The notes below the pieces were generated by a model that made no database searches, was not told the origin of the DNA, and saw nothing but the letters and a program-made list of their open reading frames with translations. The translations under genes and the position numbers were made by a program. A stretch of 58,321 bases of DNA. Origin: Rubrivivax sp. (GTDB lineage Bacteria > Pseudomonadota > Gammaproteobacteria > Burkholderiales > Burkholderiaceae_C). The stretch lies in contig JAHBZS010000029.1 in NCBI GenBank assembly GCA_019635285.1, positions 1 to 58,321 of the forward strand, given 5' to 3'. Shown piece by piece: positions 1 through 9,521 of this stretch (position 1 is its first letter; each line of letters begins with the position of its first letter).

Positions 1-253
1 TCGCCGCCCAACGGCGCCGAGCCCGGCACGCACTGGTGGCAATGCTCCAGCACGTGCGTGGTGGCCAGCTCGTCGCCCGGCAGCGACGCGGGGGCCCGGC
101 CGGGTTCGACGCTGCACAGCGCGCCCAGCGGCGCCGACGCCAGCCGCTGCGCCAGGCACAGCCCCGGCGCCAGCAACTGCAAGCTCAGCGCGAGCAGCGC
201 CAGCCAGGCGGGCCAGCCGCGCGCCGATCGATGGCTGGGCATGCGTCGACGCA

Positions 254-254
<1 letters not shown>
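1..254 (-). CDS. DUF2946-like membrane/secreted protein, 3' end outside window
   Basis: Partial gene running off the left edge; about 84 N-terminal residues are visible. The start ATG (254-252) overlaps the TGA of the upstream thioredoxin-like gene by one base (TGATG), so the two are probably translationally coupled; a second in-frame ATG lies four codons in. The protein begins with a hydrophobic segment (residues ~14-36) and carries LCSVEPG followed by a histidine/cysteine motif, EHCHQC, the arrangement seen in DUF2946 proteins, small Cys/His-bearing proteins often found near copper or TonB genes. Function is not known; a role in metal handling is inference. The C-terminus cannot be judged. 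Confidence 0.6.
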
Positions 255-790
<536 letters not shown>

Positions 791-807
791 GGAACGAGGC
801 GTGGTGT

Positions 808-1959
808 TCAGGCCACCGGCACGGCCGCGCCGACCTGCTGGTACACGGCCATCTCGAAGCCCACCAGGGTCTCGACCACGCGCATGTCGAAGAAGGGCAG
901 GATCTGCGTCATCAGCACGCCGCCCACGCCCTTGGCGCGGTCGATCCAGTAGTACGAGTTGAAGACGCCGGCCCAGTCGGCGGTGCCGTGGCTGCGCATG
1001 CCCGGCAGGTCGGCCAGCGTGAGATGGAAGCCCAGGCCCCAACCCTGCGGCACCGGCAGTGAAGGCACGTCGTTCGACAGCTCCGGCATGGCCGACTTCA
1101 TCAGCTCGGGCATCTTCACGCCGGCGATGTGGTTCTGCACGGCCATCTGCGCGGTGGCCGGCTTGAGCACGCCTGCGCCGTCGTTCAGCCAGGCCTGCAC
1201 GAAGCGGCCGTAGTCCTGGATGGTGCCGTAGGAGCCGTGGCCGGCGGCGTCCCATTCCGAGGTGGCGGGCAGGTCGTGCGGCGACGGCGCCAGGCTGCCG
1301 TCGGCCTGGCGCTGCATCACGCGCAGCAGGCGTGCACGCTGCTCGGCGCTGGGCTCGAAGCTGGAGTCCTGCATGCCCAGCGGCGCGTAGACGTGCTGCT
1401 GCAGGTAGCTGCCCAGGCGCTGCCCGCTGAGTTTTTCGACCACCAGCCCCAGCCAGTCGGTGTTGACGCCGTATTCCCACAGCGTGCCGGGGTCGTTGAC
1501 CGTCGGCGCCGACAGGCTGCGCTTCTCGCCCGACAGCGGGCTGGGCTCGCCGGTCAGCGTCAGGTAGCGCATCAGCTTGTCGTTGGTGAAGAAGTAGCCC
1601 AGCCCGGCGGTGTGCGTCATCAGCTGGCGCACCGTGGCCGGCCGGGCCGGCGCGCGCAGCCGGGGCTGGTCACCGTCGAAGCCTTCGAGCAGCTGCAAGC
1701 GGCCGAACTCGGGCAGGATCGACGCCACCGGGGCGTCCAGGTCCAGCCGGCCCTGTTCCACCAGTTGCAGCGCGCCGGTGGTGGCCACCGCCTTGGTCAT
1801 CGAGGCGTTGCGGAACAGCGTGCGCTCGTGGGCCTCGCCCGCCGCGTGGTGGAACAGCGGGCCGTTGCGGTCGACCACCAGGGCGGCGATGCCGTGCACC
1901 GCGCCCTTGGAGGCAGCCGCGTCGAGCAGGGTCCGGATGGCTGAACCGTCGAATGCCAT
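808..1959 (-). CDS. EstB-like serine hydrolase (class C beta-lactamase fold)
   Basis: A 383-residue protein of the beta-lactamase/EstB esterase family. The catalytic SxxK motif is S53-M-T-K56 in RNASMTKAV, and WEYGVNTDW (Tyr163) sits where the conserved tyrosine is expected. A late HGTADWAG segment matches the third active-site region. The start was chosen at ATG 1959 because a strong GGAG site (GAGGAGACAG) precedes it. No signal peptide is visible, so it is probably cytoplasmic, which fits an esterase or transesterase better than a penicillin-binding role. Substrate unknown. It is followed 17 bases later by the TlpA gene. Confidence 0.85.
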   Translation of the reverse strand: MAFDGSAIRTLLDAAASKGAVHGIAALVVDRNGPLFHHAAGEAHERTLFRNASMTKAVATTGALQLVEQGRLDLDAPVASILPEFGRLQLLEGFDGDQPRLRAPARPATVRQLMTHTAGLGYFFTNDKLMRYLTLTGEPSPLSGEKRSLSAPTVNDPGTLWEYGVNTDWLGLVVEKLSGQRLGSYLQQHVYAPLGMQDSSFEPSAEQRARLLRVMQRQADGSLAPSPHDLPATSEWDAAGHGSYGTIQDYGRFVQAWLNDGAGVLKPATAQMAVQNHIAGVKMPELMKSAMPELSNDVPSLPVPQGWGLGFHLTLADLPGMRSHGTADWAGVFNSYYWIDRAKGVGGVLMTQILPFFDMRVVETLVGFEMAVYQQVGAAVPVA

Positions 1960-2041
1960 GACTGTCTCCTCGTGTGGGGTGGATGGACGCGGGCGGCGGC
2001 GCCATTCTGGGCCCGCGCGGCTTCGGCGATGATGCCAGCCC

Positions 2042-2542
2042 ATGAAACTCTTCGGCATCGCCGGCCACTCCGGCATGGGCAAGACCACGCTGCTCGAACG
2101 CCTGATCCCCGAGATCGCGTCGCGCGGGCAGGTGGTCTCGCTGATCAAGCACAGCCACAAGTCCATCGACATCGACCGGCCGGGCAAGGATTCGTACCGC
2201 CTGCGCGAGGCCGGCTGCCAGGAGGTGCTGCTGCTCGGCAACGAGCGCTGGGCGCTGATGCACGAGCTGCGCGGCGCGCCTGAGCCGGGGCTGGAGCAGT
2301 TGCTGGGCCGCCTGCAGCATTGCGACCTGGTGCTGGTCGAAGGCTTCAAGTCCGGCGACTTTCCGAAGCTGGAGGTCTGGCGCGCCGCGCTCGGCGCGCC
2401 GCGGCTGTGGCCGCAGTGGCCGGGCATCGTCGCCACCGCGGGCGACGCGCCGTCGCCGGGCCTGCCGCTGCCCTGCTTTGCGCTGGCCGACGTGGCGGCG
2501 ATCGCCGACTTCGTGATCGGCCACGCCGCGCCGGTGGCGTGA
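2042..2542 (+). CDS. mobB: Molybdopterin-guanine dinucleotide biosynthesis adaptor MobB
   Basis: A 166-residue GTP-binding protein with P-loop GHSGMGKTT at residues 8-16 and the MobB-typical LIKHSHKSIDID region, then LVEGFKSGDFPKLEVWR. MobB assists MobA in attaching GMP to molybdopterin for the DMSO-reductase family of molybdoenzymes. Size matches the family (about 165-175 residues). It is transcribed away from the hydrolase gene, with 82 bases between the starts, and stands alone: no moe, moa or mobA gene is nearby. The downstream MFS gene converges on it. Confidence 0.92.
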   Translation: MKLFGIAGHSGMGKTTLLERLIPEIASRGQVVSLIKHSHKSIDIDRPGKDSYRLREAGCQEVLLLGNERWALMHELRGAPEPGLEQLLGRLQHCDLVLVEGFKSGDFPKLEVWRAALGAPRLWPQWPGIVATAGDAPSPGLPLPCFALADVAAIADFVIGHAAPVA

Positions 2543-2577
2543 CGCGGCGCGGTGCCCGGCTGCTGCCGCCCAGGCTC

Positions 2578-4008
2578 CTAGGGCGTACCGCCTCGGCTGC
2601 GCGGCATGCGCATGCGCAGCGCCGCCGCCGTGGCCAGGGCCGCCAGTGCCGCCACCAGCCAGAAGGTGTCGGCGAACGCCGCCACCGAGCCGGCGCCGCG
2701 CACGCGCAGCCGCCATTCGAGGTAGATGCCCACCACGCCGATGCCGGTGGCGCCGCCCAGCTGGCGCAGGAAGCTGATCGCGCTGGCCGCCTGCGGCACC
2801 GCCTCCGTGCCCAGCCCCGCCACCGAGCCCAGCGTCAGCGACGGCAGCACGAAGCCCAGGCCGATGCGGCCGACCACCGCCCACAGCATCAGCACCCATA
2901 GCGCGGAGGCCGGCCCGACGCTGGTCATCAGCACGAAGGACAGGGCCAGCAGCGCCAGGCCGATGGCCACCAGCGCGTTTGCCGGGTAGCGGTCGGCCAG
3001 CCGGCCGGCCGTGGGAATGGTCAGCGCCAGCACCAGCCCGGCGGGCATCAGCGCGGCCCCGGCCTGCGATGGCGGGAAGTGCAGCGCGGTCTGCATGAAG
3101 ATCGGCACCAGGTAGGTCGAGCCGAACAGCCCCATGCCGTAGACGAAGGCCACCACGCTGCCCATCGCGAAGGGCCGTGAACGGAACAGCCCCAGCTCGA
3201 ACAAGGGCGTCGGGGTGCGCGCGGCATGCCAGACGAAGAGCCCCAGCGCCGTGACCCCGACGCCCAGATGCACGGCCGCCGACCACGGCGCCGCATCGTG
3301 CAGGTGCACCAGGCCGTTGAGCAGGCCGATCACCCCGACCGCCGCCAGCGCCAGGCCCACCCAGTCCAGCGGGCTGCTGTGCTCGCCGGGCTCGGCGCCG
3401 CCCGGCGCCGACACCGGCAGGTAGCGGCGCGCCAGCAGCATGGCCCACAGTGCGAAGGGCACCACGACGAAGAAGATCGAGCGCCAGCCGAAATGCTCGA
3501 CCAGCACGCCGCCGACGGTCGGGCCGATGGCCGGCGCCAGCACCACGCCGAAGCCGAAGATGCCCATGGCGCGCCCGCGTTCGCCGTCGCCGAAGGCGCG
3601 CAGCACGATGATCGACGGGATCACCTGCAGCACGCCGGCAGCCAGGCCCTCGGCGACGCGCATCGCCAGCACCAGTTCGTAGTGCCGCGCCAGGCCGCCG
3701 AAGATGCCGCCTAGCATCAGCAGCGTGACCGCGCCGACGTAGGTGTGGCGGTAGCCGAAGCGCGCCAGCAGCCACGACGTGGGCAGCATCGACAGGGTCA
3801 TCGCCGCCATGAAGCCCGTCGCCACCCACTGCGCGCGCTCCTGGCCGATGGCGAAGTAGTGCATCAGGTCGGGCACGGCGACGTTGACGATGGTCGACGA
3901 CATCACCGACGCGATGCTGCCGATCATCACCGTCATCAGCACGCGCCAGCGGTAGCCCGGGCCGTGCTGCGCGGCCAGGGCGGCCAGCGATTGCGGTGCT
4001 GTCGTCAT
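2578..4008 (-). CDS. MFS transporter, DHA2 (EmrB/QacA) type drug exporter
   Basis: A 476-residue polytopic membrane protein with the DHA2 pattern: an N-terminal motif ending ARFGYRHTYVG after the second helix, RVAEGLAAGVLQVIP in the fourth helix, and the antiporter-like FGVVLAPAIGPTVGG. It probably exports hydrophobic or toxic compounds using the proton gradient; the substrate cannot be told from sequence. No membrane-fusion partner (EmrA-like) or regulator is next to it. It converges on mobB with 35 bases between stops. Length is within the range of 14-helix exporters, though slightly short. Confidence 0.88.
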   Translation of the reverse strand: MTTAPQSLAALAAQHGPGYRWRVLMTVMIGSIASVMSSTIVNVAVPDLMHYFAIGQERAQWVATGFMAAMTLSMLPTSWLLARFGYRHTYVGAVTLLMLGGIFGGLARHYELVLAMRVAEGLAAGVLQVIPSIIVLRAFGDGERGRAMGIFGFGVVLAPAIGPTVGGVLVEHFGWRSIFFVVVPFALWAMLLARRYLPVSAPGGAEPGEHSSPLDWVGLALAAVGVIGLLNGLVHLHDAAPWSAAVHLGVGVTALGLFVWHAARTPTPLFELGLFRSRPFAMGSVVAFVYGMGLFGSTYLVPIFMQTALHFPPSQAGAALMPAGLVLALTIPTAGRLADRYPANALVAIGLALLALSFVLMTSVGPASALWVLMLWAVVGRIGLGFVLPSLTLGSVAGLGTEAVPQAASAISFLRQLGGATGIGVVGIYLEWRLRVRGAGSVAAFADTFWLVAALAALATAAALRMRMPRSRGGTP

Positions 4009-4201
4009 GGGCGGATGACCGGTTGCCGCCGGCTGCTCGCCTGCTGCCCCGGCGCGGCCGGGCGCTGCCGTCCCAGGCGCGCACAGGCCCTGCGGCCCCG
4101 GCGGTTGCGCAGGGCGCGCGGGCCAGGGCGGCCGGGTCGGGGGGTCTGCAAGGCGAGGTCCTTCGAAGGGTGTCTGGCCGCGCAGCGTAGCAGCCGCGGC
4201 C

Positions 4202-4207
4202 TATGAT
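4202..4207 (+). promoter_or_regulatory. Possible -10 element (TATGAT) before the FrnE-like gene
   Basis: TATGAT followed by CG, 43 bases upstream of the start at 4251. There is no convincing -35 box at 16-18 bp. Similar TAYRATCG octamers lie upstream of other plus-strand genes in this window, which is the main reason for listing it. Confidence 0.3.
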
Positions 4208-4250
4208 CGTCTGCCGGCGCCCAGGGTGGCGCGGCGAGAGAGGGTTGCGC

Positions 4251-4895
4251 ATGAAGATCGATTTCGTTTCCGACGTGGCCTGCCCCTGGTGCGCGGTGGG
4301 CCTGCATGCGCTGGAGGAGGCGCTGCGCCGCATCGGCCCGCAGCTGCCGGTGGAGCTGCATTTCCAGCCCTTCGAGCTGAACCCGCAGATGCCGCCCGAG
4401 GGCGAGGACGCCGCCGAGCACCTGGCGCGCAAGTACGGCGCGTCGCCGGCGCAGCTGGCGGCCACGCGCCAGACGCTGCGCGAGCGCGGCGCGGAGGTCG
4501 GCTTCGCCTTCGGCGAGCGGCCGCGCATCTGGAACACCTTCGACGCGCACCGGCTGCTGCACTGGGCCGGGCTGGAAGGCAAGCAGCGCGAACTGAAGCA
4601 TGCGCTGCTGTCGGCGTACCACACGCACGCGCAGAACCCCGGCTCGGCCGAGGTGCTGCTGCAGCTGTGCGCCGACGTCGGCCTGGACGTGGCGCGCGCC
4701 CGCGCCATCCTGGACAGCGACGAATACGCCGACGCGGTGCGCGAGCGCGAGCGCTTCTACCAGGCGCGCGGCATCCACTCGGTGCCGTCGGTGATCATCG
4801 ACGACCGCCACCTGATCCAGGGCGGGCAGCCGGCCGAGGCCTTCGAGCGCGCGTTGCGCCAGCTGGCCGCAGACGGCAGCGCCGTGCCGCAGTGA
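4251..4895 (+). CDS. DsbA-family oxidoreductase, FrnE/2-hydroxychromene isomerase-like
   Basis: A 214-residue protein without a signal peptide. It starts MKIDFVSDVACPWC, giving the redox pair Cys11-x-x-Cys14 directly after the first beta strand, as in FrnE-type cytoplasmic DsbA homologues. The long helical insertion and the terminal IHSVPSVIIDDRHLIQGGQP cis-proline/GGQP block are diagnostic. ATG 4251 was chosen over an upstream in-frame ATG at 4203 because GAGAGAGG precedes it and homology begins there. FrnE-like proteins act in cytoplasmic disulfide chemistry or stress; the substrate here is unknown. Confidence 0.9.
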   Translation: MKIDFVSDVACPWCAVGLHALEEALRRIGPQLPVELHFQPFELNPQMPPEGEDAAEHLARKYGASPAQLAATRQTLRERGAEVGFAFGERPRIWNTFDAHRLLHWAGLEGKQRELKHALLSAYHTHAQNPGSAEVLLQLCADVGLDVARARAILDSDEYADAVRERERFYQARGIHSVPSVIIDDRHLIQGGQPAEAFERALRQLAADGSAVPQ

Positions 4896-4911
4896 GCCGC
4901 GGCGCACGCGC

Positions 4912-5508
4912 TCAATCGGCCGGCGGCGCGGGCTTGTTGCTCGCCAGCCGGGCCTTGTAGGCCGCGGCCTTGATCTCCTGGCAGCGGCGCACGATCTCCA
5001 CCAGCACGCTGCCGGTCCAGCCGAAGGTGAACAGCCCCGACATCGCGATGATCGGCGCCAGCATGTGCCAGCCTTCGGGCAGCAGGAAGTTGCCGTAGCC
5101 GACGGTGGTGTAGGTGTTGGCCGCGAAGAAGCCGGCGGCGCGCCAGTTGACGACCAGACCGCTGTACACCAGCGCCGCCGCCCAGACCCAGATCTCCACC
5201 AGGTGCAGCAGCAGCATCAGCGTGACCACCAGGCCGAGCAGCAGGTCCGGCCGCCAGGTGCTGCGCACACCCCGCAGCGCCTGGATGCGCAGCTCGAAGC
5301 GGTCGGTCAGCGTGCGCATGCCGGTGGCATGGATCAGCACGATCAGCAGCAGCATGCCGCCGCCGAAGATGAAATCGGGCACCGGCATGACGGCGGTCAT
5401 GTGCTGGATCAGCGGCACGTCGGTGCCCAGCGATTCCACCTTGGCGAGCTCCGCCTGGGCCTCGCTGGGCGAGGTGGCGGCGGCGTTGACGGGCTGGGAT
5501 TTCGCCAT
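4912..5508 (-). CDS. Small potassium-channel-like membrane protein
   Basis: A 198-residue protein with the K+ selectivity filter TVGYGN (residues 135-140) between membrane helices. Predicted helices are about 47-63, 89-110 and 153-172, with a re-entrant pore helix before the filter (GFFAANTYT). No RCK/TrkA regulatory domain or voltage-sensor helix is present, so it is a minimal channel of the Ion_trans_2 type. The start at 5508 (MAKSQPVN) is a best guess: upstream in-frame codons exist, and none has a strong Shine-Dalgarno. It is divergent from a small hypothetical gene, 97 bases away. Confidence 0.8.
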   Translation of the reverse strand: MAKSQPVNAAATSPSEAQAELAKVESLGTDVPLIQHMTAVMPVPDFIFGGGMLLLIVLIHATGMRTLTDRFELRIQALRGVRSTWRPDLLLGLVVTLMLLLHLVEIWVWAAALVYSGLVVNWRAAGFFAANTYTTVGYGNFLLPEGWHMLAPIIAMSGLFTFGWTGSVLVEIVRRCQEIKAAAYKARLASNKPAPPAD

Positions 5509-5605
5509 GGTCCAGGTGGGCACGGTCGATGCGGCGCGGGGCATCATAGCCGCCGCGCCCGGGCAGGCGACAATGCGAGCCCTGTCCCGCACCGAGGCCC
5601 TTGTC

Positions 5606-5926
5606 ATGGATCTGCAACTGCCCATCGTCGTCGTCGACGAAATGGCCGATACGGTGGTCAAGGCCACGGCCACGCTGGACCTGGCCAGCGGCGAGATCCG
5701 CGACCTGCGCTACGAAGACTACGACCTGGAGCGCCAGGGGCTGCCGGCGCTGCAGGCCGACTACGAGTTCACCTGCGGCACCTTGTCCAATGCCGGCCGC
5801 GACGTGGAGTTCCGCGTGGAGGTCGACGCGATGTCGGGCAAGTACTCGGTCACCGCCAGCGAACTGCTCGAGCTGAAAGGCCGCGCGGCCAAGCTGTTCA
5901 CCCAGCAGCCGCCCCCGCGCAAGTGA
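5606..5926 (+). CDS. Conserved-looking hypothetical protein, 106 aa
   Basis: A 106-residue acidic protein with no signal peptide or membrane segment. It opens MDLQLPIVVVDEMADTVVKA and contains LRYEDYDLERQGLPAL and EFRVEVDAMSGKYSV, an alternating pattern suggesting a mainly beta fold. I do not recognise a family. Codon use is like that of its neighbours (strong third-position GC), which supports it being a real gene rather than a chance frame. It is divergent from the channel gene and convergent with livF; a GC hairpin lies just after its stop. Confidence 0.6.
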   Translation: MDLQLPIVVVDEMADTVVKATATLDLASGEIRDLRYEDYDLERQGLPALQADYEFTCGTLSNAGRDVEFRVEVDAMSGKYSVTASELLELKGRAAKLFTQQPPPRK

Positions 5927-5932
5927 GGCGGG

Positions 5933-5950
5933 TCCGGCGCTGGCGCCGGA
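5933..5950. terminator. GC-rich hairpin between convergent genes
   Basis: Perfect 8-bp inverted repeat TCCGGCGC / GCGCCGGA with a two-base TG spacer, placed between the stop of the 106-residue gene and the stop of livF. It is followed by TCTTC rather than a true T-run, so it is at best a weak or bidirectional terminator. Confidence 0.4.
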
Positions 5951-6011
5951 TCTTCAAGGGGACCTGCGCCCCCGCCGCCGTGAGGGCGCGTCGGTCGACA
6001 AGAAGGCGCGA

Positions 6012-6749
6012 TCACAAGCCCAGATAGCGGTGCCACAGCGCGCGGTCGGCATCGAGCTGCTGCGAGCTGCCGCTCCATACCGTGCGCCCCTTCTCGACGA
6101 TGACCTGCCGGTCGGCCACGCTGACCAGCCGCTGCACGTACTTGTCGATGACGATCATGGCGTGGCCGGCGTCGCGCAGCACGCCCAGCACGCGCCAGAT
6201 CTCCTCGCGCACCAGCGGCGCCAGGCCTTCGGTGGCCTCGTCCAGGATCAGCAGCTTGGGGTTGGTGACGAGCGCACGGCCGATGGCCAGCATCTGCTGT
6301 TCCCCGCCCGACAACTGGTTGCCCATGTGGTGGCGGCGTTCGGCCAGGCGCGGGAACAGATCGAACACGCCGGCCACGCCCCAGGGTGCCGGCGCGCCGG
6401 GCGCCGCGCGCACGAACGCGCTCAGGTGTTCTTCGACGCTCAGGTTGGGGAAGATCTGCCGGCCTTCGGGCACCAGCGCGATGCCCAGGCGGGCGATGCG
6501 GTGCGCCGGCAGGCCGGCCAGCGACCGGCCGTTGAAATGCACCTGGCCGGACGACGGCCGCAGCAGGCCCAGGATCGACCGCACCAGCGTGGTCTTGCCC
6601 ATGCCGTTGCGCCCGATCAGGCCGACGATCTCGGCCTGGCCGACCTGCAGGTTGACATCGAACAGCACCGGCGCGCCGGCGTAGCCGCTGTGCAGCCCGC
6701 GCACGTCCAGCAGGGGCTCGATGGGCGGCTGGTCGGTCATCGGGGGCAT
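6012..6749 (-). CDS. livF: Branched-chain amino acid-type ABC transporter ATPase LivF
   Basis: A 245-residue ABC ATPase with Walker A GRNGMGKTTL, signature LSGGEQQ and Walker B LLILDEATEGLAP, the last being typical of LivF rather than LivG. It pairs with LivG to power uptake through the LivH/LivM channel. ATG 6749 is taken as the start, but an ATG three codons inside (6740) is equally possible. It is separated from livG by 97 bases, most of which is covered by a small ORF that overlaps both genes. Confidence 0.95.
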   Translation of the reverse strand: MPPMTDQPPIEPLLDVRGLHSGYAGAPVLFDVNLQVGQAEIVGLIGRNGMGKTTLVRSILGLLRPSSGQVHFNGRSLAGLPAHRIARLGIALVPEGRQIFPNLSVEEHLSAFVRAAPGAPAPWGVAGVFDLFPRLAERRHHMGNQLSGGEQQMLAIGRALVTNPKLLILDEATEGLAPLVREEIWRVLGVLRDAGHAMIVIDKYVQRLVSVADRQVIVEKGRTVWSGSSQQLDADRALWHRYLGL

Positions 6750-6846
6750 CGGCGCGCGTGACCGGTGCGCAGGGCCGGCCGCTTGCGCTGCAGCGGCGCC
6801 GCAGTGCGGTCGAAGGCCGACACGGCGGCGGTGATCTGCAGCCGCG

Positions 6847-6850
<4 letters not shown>
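6737..6850 (-). CDS. Possible small coupled ORF between livG and livF, 37 aa
   Basis: An ATG at 6850-6848 overlaps the livG TGA in an ATGA junction and opens 37 codons that end at 6737, 13 bases inside livF. The product would be basic (ends TGHARRCPR) and matches no family I know. Its likely role, if translated, is to carry ribosomes from livG to livF. It could also be a chance frame in GC-rich DNA. Confidence 0.3.
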
Positions 6851-7604
<754 letters not shown>

Positions 7605-7608
<4 letters not shown>

Positions 7609-8588
7609 GGCTTGCCCTCGCGGCGCTGCGCGCGCAGGCCCACCAGGCCATGGCGCGCGAACAGCACCACGGCCAGCAGCACCCAGCCGGTCCAGAACTC
7701 CCAGTGCCCGGTGGTGGCCGACAGCACCTCCTGCAACAGCAGCAGCACCGCCGCGCCCGCCAACCCGCCCCACACGCTGGCCACACCGCCGAGGATGACC
7801 ATGACCATCAAGGTGCCGGACTGCGTCCAGTGCAGCAGGTTGGGGCTGACGTAGCCGGTGAGGTTGACGTACAGCGCGCCGGCGATGCCGCCGCAGGCGC
7901 CGGCGACGACGAAGACGATGAGCTTGTAGCGGTAGGTCGGGAAGCCCAGCGCCTCGGCGCGCACGTCGTCGTCGCGCAGCGCCCGCACCGCACGGCCGAA
8001 GCGCGACGGCACGAAGCGCGCCAGCGCCAGCAGCATGGCCGCCAGCACGGCCAGCGTCACGTAGTACAGCACGCGGTCGTTCTTCAGGTCGAGCACGAGG
8101 CCGGGCAGGGCGATGAGCGAGCGCGTGCGGATGTTCAGGCCCTCGTCGCCGCCGTAGGCCTTGATCGAGTTGCTCAGGTAGAACAGCATCTGCGCAAAGG
8201 CCAGCGTGATCATGATGAAGTACACGCCGCGCGTGCGCAGCGAGATCGCGCCGATGAGCAGCGCCGCCAGCGCGGTGACGGCCACGGTGGCGAGCAGGTG
8301 CCAGCCGCCCGCGGACACGCCTTCGCTGATCAGGATGCCGGTGACATAGGCGCCCAGGCCGACGAAGGCGGCATGGCCGAAGGACACCATGCCGCCATAA
8401 CCGAGCACGAGGTTCAGGCTGGTGGCCGCCACGGCGTACACCAGCACGCGGCTGGCCAGGCTGAGGTAGTAGTCCATGCCCAGCGCGTCCAGCAGCCAGG
8501 GCAGGGCGATGGCGCCGAGCAGCAGCACCGCGGCCAGGCGTGGGCTGGCCGCGGGCCGCGGCACCGACGACACGCCGCCGCCGGCCAT
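7605..8588 (-). CDS. livM: ABC transporter permease LivM
   Basis: A 327-residue polytopic permease. Recognition is from SLNLVLGYGGMVSFGHAAFVG (first conserved block), RTRGVYFIMITLAFAQM, and the EAA-like cytoplasmic loop ALRDDDVRAEALGFPTYRYK. The start at 8588 (MAGGGVSS) was chosen because it overlaps the livH stop by one base (TGATG) and gives the usual family length. It forms the membrane channel with LivH. Confidence 0.94.
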
Positions 8589-9505
8589 CAGGCGCGCACC
8601 GGGAACAGGCCCTGCGGCTTGAGCGCCAGCACCGCGGCCATGAACACGTACACCGCGATCGAGGCGAAGGCCGGGCCGGCGGCGCTGGCCCATTGCGGCG
8701 GCAGGAATTCGCGCAGCGCATGCTGCAGCAGGCTGCGGCCGAGCGTGTCGATGCAGCCGACGAGCACCGCGCCGATGAGCGCACCGCGGATCGAGCCGAT
8801 GCCGCCGATGACCACCACCACGAAGGCCAGGATGAGGATGTTCTCGCCCATGCCCACCTGCACCGCCAGCAGCGGGCCGAGCAGCGCGCCGGCCACCGCG
8901 CACAGTGCCGCGCCGATGCCGAAGACCAGCGTGAACAGCCGCGTGATGTCCACGCCCATGGCGACGCTCATCTCGCGGTTGGAGGCGCCGGCGCGCACCA
9001 GCGCCCCCAGCCGCGTCTTCTGCACCAGCAGGTACAGCAGCAGCGCCAGCAGCAGCCCGACGCCCAGGATCAGCAGGCGGTAGGCCGGGTACTGCAGCCC
9101 CGGCAGCAACTGCACCGAGCCGGCCAGCGCGTCGGGCGCCGACAGCGGCAGGTCGTTGCCGAAGAGCATCTTCACGCCGTCGTTCAGGATCAGGATCAGC
9201 GCATAGGTGGCCAGCACCTGCGACAGGTGGTCGCGCAGGTATAGCGAGCGCAGCAGGCCCGATTCGAGCAGCATGCCGAACAGCCCGGTGAGCAGCACCG
9301 CGCCGAGCACGCCGACGACGAAGGAGCCGGTCAGCGCCACCAGCCAGGCGGCCAGGAACGCGCCCACCATGTACAGCGAGCCGTGCGCCAGGTTGATCAT
9401 GTCCATGACGCCGAAGACCAGCGTCAGGCCGGCGGCCAGCAGGAACAGCATCAAGCCGAACTGCAGCCCGTTGAGCAGCTGCTCCAGGACCAGAAGGCCG
9501 GTCAT
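8588..9505 (-). CDS. livH: ABC transporter permease LivH
   Basis: A 305-residue permease with about eight membrane segments. Family blocks are QLLNGLQFGLMLFLLAAGLTLVFGVMDMINLAHGSLYM near the N-terminus and VVIGGIGSIRGALIGAVLVG near the end. It starts 16 bases after the livK stop and overlaps livM by one base. Together with LivM it makes the pore of the uptake system; with a dioxygenase operon 2.7 kb upstream, the substrate could be an aromatic acid rather than leucine, but that is only inference. Confidence 0.94.
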   Translation of the reverse strand: MTGLLVLEQLLNGLQFGLMLFLLAAGLTLVFGVMDMINLAHGSLYMVGAFLAAWLVALTGSFVVGVLGAVLLTGLFGMLLESGLLRSLYLRDHLSQVLATYALILILNDGVKMLFGNDLPLSAPDALAGSVQLLPGLQYPAYRLLILGVGLLLALLLYLLVQKTRLGALVRAGASNREMSVAMGVDITRLFTLVFGIGAALCAVAGALLGPLLAVQVGMGENILILAFVVVVIGGIGSIRGALIGAVLVGCIDTLGRSLLQHALREFLPPQWASAAGPAFASIAVYVFMAAVLALKPQGLFPVRA

Positions 9506-9521
9506 GCGCCAGGCGCGCCGC

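Noticed and set aside
4203-4250. Upstream ATG start for the FrnE-like gene
   Set aside because: It would add 16 Arg/Gly-rich residues without homology, overlaps the possible -10 element, and lacks a ribosome site.
1670-4708. Long minus-strand open frame (1012 codons) across mobB and the MFS gene
   Set aside because: It spans several real genes in another frame and has the composition of a GC shadow.
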